This document shows positions 48,431 through 58,290 of a stretch of DNA of 64,000 bases, in pieces (within the stretch, counting starts at the first letter, position 1; each line of letters opens with the position of its first letter). The translations under genes and the position numbers were made by a program. The notes under the pieces were generated by a model. The model was not told the DNA's origin. It searched no databases and was given only the letters and a program-made list of their open reading frames with translations. Where the stretch lies: NCBI RefSeq assembly GCF_011421635.1, contig NZ_WTLI01000002.1:248347-312346 (forward strand), in the 5' to 3' direction. Origin of the DNA: Paenibacillus turpanensis (lineage in GTDB: Bacteria; Bacillota; Bacilli; Paenibacillales; YIM-B00363).

Positions 48431-49573
48431 CTAATATTCAAGCGGCTTTTCCTGATGCATCTTGATGCTCATCACGATCCCGATACTCATCATGTTAATG
48501 AGCAGCGAGGTTCCACCATAGCTTATAAACGGCAGAGTAATGCCCGTAAGCGGCATAATTCCAATGAGCATCCCAATGTTTTGAAATATTTGAAACACAA
48601 ACATTGAAATAATGCCGATAATAATAAAGGAGCCTGCCCGGTCTCGGCATTGGATGGAGATGAGCACCATTCGGTAAATAAGTAGGAAATAAACCAGCAA
48701 TAAAGCCGAGCTGCCGACAAATCCAAATTCTTCTCCAATCACGACAAAGACGGAATCCGAATAAGCATAAGGAATAAAGCCTTTATGCACCGAGGTGCCC
48801 AGCAGATAGCCTTCTCCAAGCAGCAAGCCCGAGCCAATCGCGCGTATTGAGTTATTCACCTGATACGCTTGGTCGAAAGATGCACTCTCCGGGTTAATAA
48901 AAGTATCAATTCGGGCTACCCAATGCCCGTAGCCCCTTTCTCCCAAATACTGCTGTATCGGATCGTGATAGGTTTGGAATACGTAGAGAAAGGTGGCGAT
49001 GCCTGCGGCAATAATTGCGACGCCGATCAGCACATGAGTATATTTTACGTTGCCGATCCACAGCATTCCGACCAAGATAACAAGATAGATTACAGCATTT
49101 CCTAAGTCAGGCTGAATCAGAACAAGAACGAACGGCACTAAAACGAACAGCCCGATCGGCAGTATATCCTTAAAGAAGGTTAGCTGATCGCCCTTCCGCC
49201 GTGCTATAAAATACGCTAAGAGCAGAATAATAAACAGCTTCACCAGCTCCGCCGGCTGCACATCCAATCCCATGGGAAGACTAAACCAGCCTTTGGCGCT
49301 ATTTTTTTCAACTCCGAATAAATAAACGGCGACCAGCAGTATAATGCCGATGCCGTATATATACGGAGACGCTTTGAGCATGAGACGGTAATTAAAAAAG
49401 CTGACGCCGATTAACACAACAAAACCAAGCCCGTAGTTCCGCAGATTATGCATATCATATCCTGCAAACTGCGTATTGATCGTAGCGCTATGGATGACAA
49501 GCGTGCTGAAGCCCATGAAAATAAGCATGATGACAAGCATCGGCACATCGAGCTTTTTAAGTTTGTCGAACAC
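48431..49573 (-). CDS. rodA: RodA-type SEDS peptidoglycan glycosyltransferase
   Basis: 380 residues, about ten membrane helices. SEDS-family enzyme that polymerises lipid II with a class B PBP. The periplasmic-loop catalytic aspartate is D273 in GFIPYAYSDSVFVVIGEEFG, with QPDLGNAVIYL (154-164) and the C-terminal TGITLPFISYGGTSLL also diagnostic. The shorter length and its place after minD in an mre-min cluster favour RodA over FtsW or SpoVE. Stop-codon region forms a small hairpin with no T-run. Confidence 0.9.
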   Translation of the reverse strand: MFDKLKKLDVPMLVIMLIFMGFSTLVIHSATINTQFAGYDMHNLRNYGLGFVVLIGVSFFNYRLMLKASPYIYGIGIILLVAVYLFGVEKNSAKGWFSLPMGLDVQPAELVKLFIILLLAYFIARRKGDQLTFFKDILPIGLFVLVPFVLVLIQPDLGNAVIYLVILVGMLWIGNVKYTHVLIGVAIIAAGIATFLYVFQTYHDPIQQYLGERGYGHWVARIDTFINPESASFDQAYQVNNSIRAIGSGLLLGEGYLLGTSVHKGFIPYAYSDSVFVVIGEEFGFVGSSALLLVYFLLIYRMVLISIQCRDRAGSFIIIGIISMFVFQIFQNIGMLIGIMPLTGITLPFISYGGTSLLINMMSIGIVMSIKMHQEKPLEY

Positions 49574-49575
49574 TG

Positions 49576-50379
49576 CTATCCTCCAAAAAACTTTTTCAGT
49601 TTGTGAAGCATGCCGCCCCGATCTTCGATTTGCATAAGGGGAACCGTATCTCCCAAAATGCGGCGGGCAATATTGCGATAGGCGATGGAAGCTTTGGAAT
49701 TTGGATTCATAACCGTCGGCTCTCCGCTGTTTGCGGCCTTAATGACGTATTCGTCATCCGGTACAATACCAAGCAGATCGATGGCTAATACCGAGCAAAT
49801 TTCGTCGATATCGAGCATTTCTCCCTTTTTCACCATTGTAGGGCGAATGCGGTTAATAACGAGTCTTGGACGCTCGATATGACGTTCCTGCTCCAATAGC
49901 CCAATAATCCGATCGGCATCGCGAACGGCTGCGTTTTCCGGTGTTGTAATTACGATAGCCTTGTCGGCTCCAGCAACCGCATTTTTAAAGCCCTGCTCGA
50001 TACCTGCGGGACAATCGATAATAACATATTCGAAATCCTTCTTTAGCTCCAGCACGATATCCCGAACCTTATCGGGACTTACGGCGTGTTTGTCTTTCGT
50101 TTGCGCAGCCGGAAGCATATACAGCTCATCGAACCGCTTGTCTTTAACAAGCGCTTGCGGCAAACGGCAGCGACCTTCCGCCACATCAATCAGATCATAA
50201 ATGATCCGGTTTTCCAGCCCCATGACCACATCCAAATTACGCAGGCCGATATCTGTATCGACCATGCATACTTTTTTACCGAGCAGCGCCAAGGCTGTGC
50301 CGATGTTGGCCGATGAGGTCGTTTTCCCTACACCGCCCTTGCCTGAGGTGACGACTATTGCCTCTCCCATTCGTTTCAC
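49576..50379 (-). CDS. minD: Septum-site determining ATPase MinD
   Basis: 267 residues. Deviant Walker A GKGGVGKTT (13-21), switch regions VDTDIGLRNLDVVMG and DCPAGIEQGF, and the amphipathic membrane-targeting tail (LHKLKKFFGG). Recruits MinC to the membrane away from mid-cell. Two bases separate it from the rodA start, four from the minC end. Confidence 0.98.
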   Translation of the reverse strand: MKRMGEAIVVTSGKGGVGKTTSSANIGTALALLGKKVCMVDTDIGLRNLDVVMGLENRIIYDLIDVAEGRCRLPQALVKDKRFDELYMLPAAQTKDKHAVSPDKVRDIVLELKKDFEYVIIDCPAGIEQGFKNAVAGADKAIVITTPENAAVRDADRIIGLLEQERHIERPRLVINRIRPTMVKKGEMLDIDEICSVLAIDLLGIVPDDEYVIKAANSGEPTVMNPNSKASIAYRNIARRILGDTVPLMQIEDRGGMLHKLKKFFGG

Positions 50380-50383
50380 TCCC

Positions 50384-51040
50384 CTACGATCCGCCGCGGA
50401 TCCGATTCAAAAATTGAATTTTTTCAATTTCCATTTTTCCGTCTTTTAGATAGGCGAATTCCATATAGGACTCTCCGATTCCCCATTCATCCGGAGGCCT
50501 GCTTATAATATCCGCAATCCGAAGCTGAGTCGGTTTCATATGCGATGCGGCGATAATTGCTTTCTCGTTTCCGTTCCGTCCAGCGTGAGCCAAGCCCCGC
50601 AAGGAACCCATTACAAAAATGTCGCCCGTACACGTTAAGGTACCCCCAGGGTTCACATCGCCCATGAACAGCAAATTGCCTTCATGATGCAGTGTTTGCC
50701 CGGAACGGACGATTCCGTTTAAGGTTTGAATTCCTTTGTCTGCTTCCTTTTCATCCGCCTTAACGGCTTGATCCGCTTCCGACTCGATCGATTGTATCAT
50801 CAGGTTCCCTTGACGGCCGATGATCGAACGAATTTCGGTTTTCTGCTTATCCGTTACCTCTCGGGCACCGAGCTTCACATTCACATGCACGATCGGACCG
50901 GTCAAAAAGGTTTGATGCGTTTTTTCCAATTTATGTTCAAGCTCTTGAACCAGCTCTTCATAATCGCATTCGTCATCCAGCAGAAAGACGAGTCCATCCT
51001 TCACTCCTTTGATTGTGACGCGATGCTTCAGTGATGTCAT
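50384..51040 (-). CDS. minC: Septum-site determining protein MinC
   Basis: 218 residues. N-terminal FtsZ-inhibiting domain (VTIKGVKDGLVFLLDDECDY), a linker, and a C-terminal beta-helix (HHEGNLLFMGDVNPGGTLTC... GSLRGLAHAGRNGNEKAIIA) that binds MinD and FtsZ. Between mreD and minD, as in B. subtilis. Confidence 0.96.
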   Translation of the reverse strand: MTSLKHRVTIKGVKDGLVFLLDDECDYEELVQELEHKLEKTHQTFLTGPIVHVNVKLGAREVTDKQKTEIRSIIGRQGNLMIQSIESEADQAVKADEKEADKGIQTLNGIVRSGQTLHHEGNLLFMGDVNPGGTLTCTGDIFVMGSLRGLAHAGRNGNEKAIIAASHMKPTQLRIADIISRPPDEWGIGESYMEFAYLKDGKMEIEKIQFLNRIRGGS

Positions 51041-51074
51041 TCCCTTCGCCCTCCCGACCTATATATTTCGCCGG

Positions 51075-51614
51075 TCAATCGCCTTTTTCCTCCGACTTCT
51101 CTTTAAATTGTTGCAGAAGTTTTCGGGCGGGCGCATAAATGACAAGGGAGAACAGCAGGGTAATGAGCAGACTTGGAAGCATAATCGTAGTAAACGCTTT
51201 GTTGAAAGACATGGAATGAACCTGAAACACGTGATAGATCAAATATAATGCCAGTTCAAAGCAAGCGGAGCAGACGGTTACGATCGTCATTACAACAACA
51301 AATGGCCTGCGGGCTGAAAGCGTAAGCACGCCTGCCAAATACCCGCAAAGGCCAAGAGCAAAAGCATGAACGCCAATCATAATGCCGTAATGCACGATAT
51401 CGTGCAGGAAGCCGAAGGCTAGCCCGGTAAATAACGCAAGATGCCGATTTGTAAATACACCGAGAAAGAGCACCCCAACAAGCACCAAATGCGGGGCCGC
51501 ATGGATCGTGGACTGCCAAGCGACGGGCAAAATCCATGGCACCAAGGAGCCTTCCAGCAAAAATAAAATGAATAGGGCTATCCAATAGAAATAACGCTGC
51601 AGGACTGTTTTCAT
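51075..51614 (-). CDS. mreD: Rod shape-determining protein MreD
   Basis: 179 residues, five membrane helices, N-terminus MKTVLQRYFYWIALFILFLL. The hydrophobic pattern, with YGIMIGVHAFALGLCGYLAG, fits the MreD family. Overlaps mreC by four bases. Confidence 0.93.
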   Translation of the reverse strand: MKTVLQRYFYWIALFILFLLEGSLVPWILPVAWQSTIHAAPHLVLVGVLFLGVFTNRHLALFTGLAFGFLHDIVHYGIMIGVHAFALGLCGYLAGVLTLSARRPFVVVMTIVTVCSACFELALYLIYHVFQVHSMSFNKAFTTIMLPSLLITLLFSLVIYAPARKLLQQFKEKSEEKGD

Positions 51615-52462
51615 TCCGGCACTTCGATCACAAATACTTCACGCAAATGCGTAAATGACGAAGCCGGCTCAATTAATGCCGTGTACGTCAGACCGAAGTC
51701 ACCTACCTTTCGGGAAACAACCTTGCCAATTGGAATTCCGCTTGGAAATACCTGCCCAAGCCCGGAGGTGATAACCGTGTCGCCTTCCTTCAGCTCATCC
51801 GACTGGATGATCTTTGTCATGACCAGCTTTCCGTCCTCAAACGTTTCTATCATACCGAAGGAGTCATTATTCCCCATTACGGTCGCAGCGATCGCTTTCG
51901 TCTGATTCGACTCGCTGTCCAAATTGGTGATCAGCTGCACGTTGGAATGGAAAGGAAACACACGAACGACGCGTCCGACCAAGCCATCTACACTGGTCAC
52001 CGCCATATCCGGGCGAATGCCATCCTTCTCCCCAAGATTAATCGTAATCGTTTGATTATACGGATCCGAGCTGTTATCAGCGATCACTTCCGCGATCCGG
52101 TACTTATAATTGTTCGCCGCTTTTTGACGTTCAGTAAATTCGAGCTCTTCCTTCAGACGAATATTTTGCGCCTCCAGCTCATTCAGGCGCGCGGAATCGC
52201 GGGCATACTGGGACAACGTCAGCTTCAGCTCGCGGTTTTCAACGTACAAGGTGCGAAGATCGCGAACATCCTCCAGAAACTCTGAGACCATTCGAACCGG
52301 TGTATACACAAGCCCCTGTAAAAAGGAAACCGTATCCTTCACAAACATCTCTGGAGCCGTTACCTTTTCGCGTTGTCCATAGGATAGTCCCATTATCGCG
52401 ATGAAAAATATGATCCCGGCCATCAAAAAAATCAACCGTTTGTTCCCCATAAGCTTAAACAT
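51611..52462 (-). CDS. mreC: Rod shape-determining protein MreC
   Basis: 283 residues. One N-terminal helix (RLIFLMAGIIFFIAIMGLSY), a coiled coil (about 65-115: ENRELKLTLSQYARDSARLN), then the extracytoplasmic beta-barrel domain (GLVGRVVRVFPFHSNVQLIT, GLGQVFPSGIPIGKVVS). Structural link between MreB filaments and wall synthases. Confidence 0.96.
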   Translation of the reverse strand: MFKLMGNKRLIFLMAGIIFFIAIMGLSYGQREKVTAPEMFVKDTVSFLQGLVYTPVRMVSEFLEDVRDLRTLYVENRELKLTLSQYARDSARLNELEAQNIRLKEELEFTERQKAANNYKYRIAEVIADNSSDPYNQTITINLGEKDGIRPDMAVTSVDGLVGRVVRVFPFHSNVQLITNLDSESNQTKAIAATVMGNNDSFGMIETFEDGKLVMTKIIQSDELKEGDTVITSGLGQVFPSGIPIGKVVSRKVGDFGLTYTALIEPASSFTHLREVFVIEVPE

Positions 52463-52513
52463 GCCGAACTACCACCCACTTACCTTCTCTCCACCTGCCG
52501 TTCCGTTCAATAT

Positions 52514-53551
52514 TTATCTGCGCGAACGGGAGGCTGGAGAAGATTTCGTTTTGAACAAATGAATATTGTCTAGCGCCCTTCCGGTTCCAATCGCTACGCA
52601 GTCCAGCGGATTATCGGCCACGATGACCGGCATTCCCGTCTCTCTCGCAAGCAGCTTATCCAGGTTGCGCAGCAAGCCGCCCCCGCCGGTAAGCACGATC
52701 CCGCGATCCATAATATCGGCGGAAAGCTCTGGAGGGCACTTCTCCAGCGTGTTTTTCACAGCGTCCACAATCGCATTAACTGTATCGAGCAGCGCTTCGG
52801 TAATTTCCGTCGATGTAATCGTCATCGTCTTCGGAAGGCCTGTCACCAAATCACGGCCGCGGATTTCCATCGATTGTGCCGGATCAAGCGTCAGGGCAGA
52901 GCCGACCTCCATCTTGAGCTGCTCGGAGGTACGTTCCCCGATCATGAGATTATAGGAACGCTTGATATATTGAATGATCGACTCGTCCATCTCGTCGCCG
53001 GCGATCCGGATCGAACGGCTGGTCACAATGCCGCCAAGCGAGATTACTGCGACTTCCGTCGTCCCGCCCCCGATGTCAACGACCATGCTTCCTGTCGGCT
53101 CCCAAACCGGCAGGTCGGCGCCGATCGCCGCCGCAAAAGGCTCCTCAATCGTGTACGCCTCTTTGGCTCCCGCTTGGCGGGTTGCGTCCTCCACGGCGCG
53201 CTTCTCCACTGCGGTTATGCCTGACGGCACGCAAACCATTACGCTAGGATGGCGTCCTAGAATGGAATTTTGCTTTTGCGCCTGTCGAATAAAATATTTA
53301 ATCATGGTAGCCGTTGTTTCGAAATCGGCGATTACGCCGTCCTTCATCGGTCGAACTGCGCGAATATTTCCAGGCGTACGCCCAATCATTTTCTTGGCAT
53401 GCTCTCCGACCGCCTCAATAGTCTTGGTATCAGTCCTTAGAGCGACAACGGACGGTTCGCGGACAACGATGCCTTTTCCTTTGACGTAAACGAGGGTATT
53501 CGCCGTACCAAGGTCGATCCCCAAATCCTTCGTGTTCAACCATCCAAACAT
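52514..53551 (-). CDS. mreB: Rod shape-determining actin homologue MreB
   Basis: 345 residues. Actin-fold ATPase: phosphate-1 motif [13 protein letters not shown], phosphate-2 [17 protein letters not shown], adenosine motif [16 protein letters not shown]. The short basic C-terminal tail ([12 protein letters not shown]) is slightly longer than usual. First of mreB-mreC-mreD-minC-minD-rodA. Confidence 0.97.
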   Translation of the reverse strand: MFGWLNTKDLGIDLGTANTLVYVKGKGIVVREPSVVALRTDTKTIEAVGEHAKKMIGRTPGNIRAVRPMKDGVIADFETTATMIKYFIRQAQKQNSILGRHPSVMVCVPSGITAVEKRAVEDATRQAGAKEAYTIEEPFAAAIGADLPVWEPTGSMVVDIGGGTTEVAVISLGGIVTSRSIRIAGDEMDESIIQYIKRSYNLMIGERTSEQLKMEVGSALTLDPAQSMEIRGRDLVTGLPKTMTITSTEITEALLDTVNAIVDAVKNTLEKCPPELSADIMDRGIVLTGGGGLLRNLDKLLARETGMPVIVADNPLDCVAIGTGRALDNIHLFKTKSSPASRSRR

Positions 53552-53609
53552 ATGTAAATGTGACTCCTTTCAAAGTCGGGCTCAAAATGCACAGATTCTC
53601 TATATTATA

Positions 53610-54302
53610 TTACATCAAACCCAGCTCCTTCAAACTGACGAATTTTTGTTCGCCAATAATAAGATGATCAAGCACCTCAATCCCGATAATATCCCCGGCC
53701 TCCATGAGCCTTTGCGTCATTTGGATATCCTCTGGGCTCGGCGTCGGATCCCCGCTCGGATGGTTATGCGCGCAAATAATCGATGCACATCCCTTCTGAA
53801 TTGCCGCCCGGTATACCTCTCTCGGATGAACGATCGAGGCATTGAGGCTGCCGACCGAGAGTGTTTCATGTCCGATGACCGCATTTTTCGTATTCAAAAA
53901 TAAACATACGAAGTGTTCCTTCTGTAAATACCTCATTCGTTCGGTTAATAAATCGGCAGCGTCCTTTGGCGAGCGGATGACCGGCTTTTCCTGCAGCGCG
54001 GAAGCCGCCATCCGGCGTCCCAGCTCGATGCCGGCGAGCAGCTGCACCGCCTTAACCGGGCCCATCCCGTGCAGCGCGGTCAGCTGCTCAAGGCCAAGAT
54101 CCGCAAGCTGCCGGATTCCGCCCGCTTCAGCGAGCAGTTTTTGAGCCAAGGCTACCGCACTGTACGACTTTGTTCCCGTACGAAGCAAAATCGCCAAAAG
54201 CTCGGCATGACTAAGTGCCTCCGCTCCAGCTTGAACAAGCCTCTCACGGGGCCGCTCCTCCTCGGGTACATGCTTTAAAGGAATCGAATTACCGCTTGTC
54301 AT
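53610..54302 (-). CDS. radC: RadC-family JAMM-domain protein
   Basis: 230 residues from ATG 54302 with AAAGGGGG upstream. N-terminal helix-hairpin-helix (LTALHGMGPVKAVQLLAGIE) and a C-terminal JAMM metalloprotease-like domain with ICAHNHPSGDPTPSPED and the upstream conserved Glu. Named for a supposed repair role that has not held up; the true function is uncertain. Confidence 0.95.
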   Translation of the reverse strand: MTSGNSIPLKHVPEEERPRERLVQAGAEALSHAELLAILLRTGTKSYSAVALAQKLLAEAGGIRQLADLGLEQLTALHGMGPVKAVQLLAGIELGRRMAASALQEKPVIRSPKDAADLLTERMRYLQKEHFVCLFLNTKNAVIGHETLSVGSLNASIVHPREVYRAAIQKGCASIICAHNHPSGDPTPSPEDIQMTQRLMEAGDIIGIEVLDHLIIGEQKFVSLKELGLM

Positions 54303-54329
54303 TATTATCCCCCTTTGATTGGTCAATAC

Positions 54330-54387
54330 AAAAAGCACACCCCGCACTCTCCCCTCCATAATGGATGGAAAACTGCAAGGTGTGCTT
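54330..54387 (-). terminator. Terminator after maf
   Basis: Stem AAGCACACC (54333-54341) / GGTGTGCTT (54379-54387) with a large inner region and a TTTTTG tail on the minus strand. Confidence 0.75.
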
Positions 54388-54410
54388 CACCTGTTATGTA
54401 TTCTTATAAA

Positions 54411-55016
54411 TTAAAGCACTTCGAACCCGAAATCAAGCAGCATTTCACTCAGGAGCGATACCGGCAGACCAACGACGTTAAAGAAGTCGCCTTCAATCTT
54501 GTCCACAAGCATCGCGCCCATCCCCTGAATCCCGTATGCCCCCGCTTTATCCATGGGTTCGCCGGTGGCGATGTACCGAGCCAGCTGCTCGTCGCGGAGC
54601 GGCTTCATATAAACCTTCGTTACGCGGTGCTTCACCTTGGCGATGCCTCTAGAGGCGTCCACACAAGCAACCCCGCTGTACACTTCATGCTCGCGTCCCC
54701 GAAGCGCTTGAAGCATACGCAGCGCATCCTCTTTCCCGGATGGCTTGCCCAGCGCCTGTCCGTCAAGAACGACGATCGTATCCGAACCGATAATAAGACT
54801 GTCCGTATCCCCTTGATCCGCGAGATGCTGCCGTACCGCCTCCGCTTTGCGAAGCGAAAGCGATTCAACGATACAGGCCGGAGACATTCCGGGCTCCGTG
54901 CTCTCATCCGTATCCCTAGTCACGATTGTAAATGGAAGCTGAAGCAGCCGAAGCAGCTCCTGCCTGCGCGGAGACGAGGAAGCTAAAACGAGCTTCAAGC
55001 TTGAAGTTGTTGCCAT
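54411..55016 (-). CDS. maf: Maf nucleotide pyrophosphatase
   Basis: 201 residues from ATG 55016; ATGs at 55034 and 55022 are alternatives with comparable SDs. House-cleaning hydrolase of non-canonical or modified NTPs; overexpression inhibits septation. LVLASSSPRRQELL, GSDTIVVLDGQALGKP and PMDKAGAYGIQGMG are the family's signature blocks. Upstream are DUF4321 and spoIIB, downstream radC: the conserved maf-radC-mre arrangement. Confidence 0.95.
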   Translation of the reverse strand: MATTSSLKLVLASSSPRRQELLRLLQLPFTIVTRDTDESTEPGMSPACIVESLSLRKAEAVRQHLADQGDTDSLIIGSDTIVVLDGQALGKPSGKEDALRMLQALRGREHEVYSGVACVDASRGIAKVKHRVTKVYMKPLRDEQLARYIATGEPMDKAGAYGIQGMGAMLVDKIEGDFFNVVGLPVSLLSEMLLDFGFEVL

Positions 55017-55054
55017 TTCCATCACCCTATCCATTTCCTTTTCCTTCCATATTA

Positions 55055-55297
55055 CTACAGCTTTCGATAAATCCAAAATGCCGCCGCCAAACAGACGAGA
55101 CCAATCAAATTAATTCGTACAAGAAAATGTAAATCGTACGCTAAAAAATTAAAGTTTGCCCGCGGCTGCCACTCGATTTCTGCGTATTTCGTTAAAAACG
55201 AAAGTGCGGGGACGGGCGCCAGCAGCTCCGATAAAATCGTCCCGGTCAGCAGACCAAGCAAAATCACCACAACAAAGGTAATCGTGTTCTTTTTCAT
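55055..55297 (-). CDS. DUF4321 small membrane protein
   Basis: 80 residues from ATG 55297 with GGGAGAG upstream (ATG 55312 possible). Two membrane helices (about 5-27 and 58-76) joined by a loop ending LAYDLHFLVRINLIGLVCL, the DUF4321 pattern. Frequently next to maf in Firmicutes; function unknown. Confidence 0.8.
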   Translation of the reverse strand: MKKNTITFVVVILLGLLTGTILSELLAPVPALSFLTKYAEIEWQPRANFNFLAYDLHFLVRINLIGLVCLAAAFWIYRKL

Positions 55298-55443
55298 CAA
55301 GCTCTCTCCCATTCTATTAACATGGCTTCGGCTGAGCTGGGCCGCATTCCCTATTATAGAGGATAAAGGTGCTGTAATGGCAACATTTATAGGATGTTCC
55401 TCTCCCTGCTTCCTAGTAAAATAGTTCGGGGAGGTGGGATTCT

Positions 55444-56847
55444 ATGAAAAGGACTCCGCTTACAGTGCTGTCGGCTGCGTTAGCCGTGTCGATCCTGCTG
55501 CCTGGGACGGCCTCCGCTGCAAAAATCATTATCGATCCCGGTCATGGAGGCAAAGATCCAGGCGCGGTTGGCATAAACGGACTGTATGAAAAAACGGTAA
55601 ATTTCGATATATCCAAACGACTCCAAGTAAGCCTTGAAAAAAAAGGACACCAGGTGCTATTAACGAGAACGTCCGATCAAAGCTTATCCTTGAGTGAACG
55701 TATCCAAATCGTGTCCAGCATGAAGGGCGATATTCTCGTCTCCGTACATGCAAACGCCCATACAACAAAGGATGCCAAAGGCTCTCTCGTGCTATATTAC
55801 GATCACCGTTACCCGCAGAGCAGGTACCCTGCTTCATCGGCGATGATCGATATTTGGGAGGAAAGCCATAAGCTTGCCGAGGCGGTTCAAGGTGCGCTCG
55901 TGCAAAAAGCAGGGACGGTAAACCTCGGAACGGTACCAAGCGCCGCTTATATGGTTCGAATGGGCGATATACCAAGCATTCTCGTCGAAACAGCCTTTCT
56001 CTCAAATCCTTCCGATGCTGCGCTGCTGGCTAACGAAAGCGTACGGCAGCGAATGGCAGAAGGGATTTCCGAAGGAATCGACGCATATTTGCCTGAACCC
56101 GAGCAGCAAGCCAAAAAACCGTCAGCTGAAGGCTCGTCCGGAGCAAAGGGTACGAAGGACAGCGCGTCCTTCAGAGATATGGCCAGCCATTGGGCCAATG
56201 ATTCCGTTGTCCGCTTGAAGAAAAGCAGCATTGTCAACGGTGTGGACAGCCGCTTTTTGCCCGAACGCTCCTTAACACGTGCGGAGCTGATCACGATGAT
56301 GGAGCGTGCGGAAGCGCTCGAAGATCGTGAAGCGGAGAACGGCGCTGCCGAGGATGCTGCAAGCTCCAAAAAGGCCGTAAAACCCGCGCCGGTCACGATC
56401 GAATCCGCCCGCTCGAAGCTGCTTCCTTACAAAGACCTTCTGGATAACCATTGGGCTTATAAGCCTCTGTCTGTCGCTGCGCTCACCGGTAAAATCACAG
56501 GATTTCCGGACGGCTCAATCAAGCCGGACAACACGGTTTCCCGAGCGGAGCTAGCGGTGATCGTTAACCGTTATGTAAACAGCAGAACGGCGAAAAGCCA
56601 AACTGGCACAGAAGCTTCTTCAACAGCTGCTGCCAAAGCTTCCGGTGTCTTCAAGGACGTGTCTACAGACCACTGGGCAGGCGAAGCCATCGGCCACCTG
56701 AACCAAATCGGTTTGCTCCGCGGTACGGGTACAGGACGAACCTATGATCCGAGCCGCTTCGTCACCAGAGCGGAAACCGCAGTGGTCATTGATCGCTATT
56801 TGACTTATTTACAAACCAACGACAAGGCTGCAAAGGAAACGAAATAA
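55444..56847 (+). CDS. Secreted N-acetylmuramoyl-L-alanine amidase with three SLH domains
   Basis: 467 residues; ATG 55444 after GGGAGGTGGGATTCT. Signal peptide to about residue 25 (GTASAA). Amidase_3 catalytic domain with zinc ligands H34 (DPGHGGKDPG), E49, H102 (SVHANAH) and catalytic E182 (SILVETAFLSNP). Three SLH modules at about 242-290, 325-375 and 400-455 (FRDMASHWANDSVVRLK, YKDLLDNHWAYKPLSVAA, FKDVSTDHWAGEAIGHLN) anchor it to pyruvylated wall polymers. It cleaves stem peptides from glycan chains. On the plus strand in the middle of the minus-strand spoIIB-maf region; ends in a shared bidirectional terminator. Confidence 0.94.
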   Translation: MKRTPLTVLSAALAVSILLPGTASAAKIIIDPGHGGKDPGAVGINGLYEKTVNFDISKRLQVSLEKKGHQVLLTRTSDQSLSLSERIQIVSSMKGDILVSVHANAHTTKDAKGSLVLYYDHRYPQSRYPASSAMIDIWEESHKLAEAVQGALVQKAGTVNLGTVPSAAYMVRMGDIPSILVETAFLSNPSDAALLANESVRQRMAEGISEGIDAYLPEPEQQAKKPSAEGSSGAKGTKDSASFRDMASHWANDSVVRLKKSSIVNGVDSRFLPERSLTRAELITMMERAEALEDREAENGAAEDAASSKKAVKPAPVTIESARSKLLPYKDLLDNHWAYKPLSVAALTGKITGFPDGSIKPDNTVSRAELAVIVNRYVNSRTAKSQTGTEASSTAAAKASGVFKDVSTDHWAGEAIGHLNQIGLLRGTGTGRTYDPSRFVTRAETAVVIDRYLTYLQTNDKAAKETK

Positions 56848-56848
56848 G

Positions 56849-56897
56849 AAAAAAAGCTTATGCCCCTTTCAAGAAAACGGGACGTAAGCTTTTTTTT
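56849..56897. terminator. Bidirectional terminator between the amidase and spoIIB
   Basis: Arms AAGCTTATGCCCC (56854-56866) / GGGACGTAAGCTT (56879-56891), 12 of 13 positions paired counting one wobble, flanked by an A-run on the left and a T-run on the right, so it serves both convergent genes. Confidence 0.88.
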
Positions 56898-56904
56898 ACT
56901 ATTA

Positions 56905-58266
56905 TTATTGAACTGCCGCAGCTGAAAGCAGTGTCTTCTGTGCAATCATCGCATCCATAGATGCGCTTTGCGCCTGCCATAAGTAGGCAGCGTTCGGCTG
57001 CTTCGCGTATTCTTCCATGGAGCGAACGGCCGTATTCATCGCATTGCCGATCGCCTTTACCTGCTCCGCTTGTGCCGGGGCGGCCCCCTCACTCATTTTA
57101 GCTGCTGCTGTGTTAAAGCTTTGATGCGCGCTCTTCACCTTTTCCACTGTGCCGTCCGCAAGCTTGGAGGTCGCCCCGGTGTCCAAATGCAGCGCCGTTA
57201 ATGCACCGATCATATCCGCTAAACTTTGCAGCTGGGCAAAAAATGCTTTTGGCGCATCGGCATTCGCTCCACTCCACTGGATTTGTGCCACAGCGGGGAT
57301 TTCAAGCGGTTTGATGAATACTTCAAACTGCTCCTTTTGCAGCAAACGGCTTAAAGCCAAAGCCTGATCGCGATCCTTCGTCATGCCGGCGTAAACGAAA
57401 TATTTGTTATCCTCCTGATAAACGGAGGCGGCAAGACCTTTTTTCTTTAGGGCATCGACGGCGTTTTGCGCGCCCTGCTGCTCAGAGAATACGCCGTTTT
57501 GGAGAACGACATAGCTAGCTGCCTGCACCGCAGCCGCAACCGCCGGTCCCGACACTTCTGTTCCATTCGAGGAAACGGCAGCTCCGGCCGTAACCGCCCC
57601 TGCTTCACCCGCAACGCCTGTTCGTGCAGGGTCGCCGCTAACCACTTCTAATGTATCCGATCCGGTGAACAGCTGTAGAGCCAAGCTGCCGATAGCAAGT
57701 CCGGTAACAACGGCCCCCGTGACGGAAATGACGACTCGCAGCCACGGCACATCGCTCCGCTTTCGATAGCTCGCACTGCGCGAAGTTCGGCCACTTTCCT
57801 CCCCCATGTATGAGCTCCATGTGCCGTACCCTTCTAGAACGGGTCCCCGATCCATGGATTCGTTAGATCTTCGTGGCTGCTCGAACGTTTCCGGCTCCGG
57901 GTCGGAATTCCGGATCATTCGCTCCACCCGCTCCGTCTCCGGATCAATCGGCGTGCTCCACGCGCTGTAATCGTTTAGAAATGGATTAAGCTCGGCGGAA
58001 TGGTTGAAGTCCCTTCCTCGGTTCGTCGACGTCGTTACTTCCTTTTCCGACTGGAAACCGCCGACCTCCGGGCTGCCGCCCCGAACCGTAACCCCCGATT
58101 CCCCGGGCACTTCCCAATGGTCTATCGATGAGGGCCATTCATCAGGCGCCGCCTGCACCGGCTCCTGCTCCGGTTCCACGCGATAATCCTCACGGCTCAA
58201 CGGAATAATCGATTTATGGTTCTCTCTTGCAGGGTCCAGCTTGATTGTCATTCTCGCTTTGCTCAT
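56905..58266 (-). CDS. spoIIB: SpoIIB-like SPOR-domain sporulation protein
   Basis: 453 residues; ATG 58266 after GGGAGCGGATCGCA. Long charged cytoplasmic N-terminus (1-170), one membrane helix (177-200), a low-complexity linker, and a SPOR domain at about 250-322 (YVVLQNGVFSEQQGAQNAVD, YQEDNKYFVYAGMTKDRDQA). The final 130 residues are helical and Ala-rich. In B. subtilis SpoIIB uses its SPOR domain to reach the polar septum and promote its dissolution; locus position (between folC-murC and maf) agrees. Confidence 0.85.
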   Translation of the reverse strand: MSKARMTIKLDPARENHKSIIPLSREDYRVEPEQEPVQAAPDEWPSSIDHWEVPGESGVTVRGGSPEVGGFQSEKEVTTSTNRGRDFNHSAELNPFLNDYSAWSTPIDPETERVERMIRNSDPEPETFEQPRRSNESMDRGPVLEGYGTWSSYMGEESGRTSRSASYRKRSDVPWLRVVISVTGAVVTGLAIGSLALQLFTGSDTLEVVSGDPARTGVAGEAGAVTAGAAVSSNGTEVSGPAVAAAVQAASYVVLQNGVFSEQQGAQNAVDALKKKGLAASVYQEDNKYFVYAGMTKDRDQALALSRLLQKEQFEVFIKPLEIPAVAQIQWSGANADAPKAFFAQLQSLADMIGALTALHLDTGATSKLADGTVEKVKSAHQSFNTAAAKMSEGAAPAQAEQVKAIGNAMNTAVRSMEEYAKQPNAAYLWQAQSASMDAMIAQKTLLSAAAVQ

Positions 58267-58290
58267 TGCGATCCGCTCCCTTGTCCTTCA

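Noticed and set aside
48423-48439. TTAGAC/GTCTAA hairpin at the rodA stop codon as a terminator
   Set aside because: It is followed by A residues, not Ts, on the minus strand, so it is not an intrinsic terminator.
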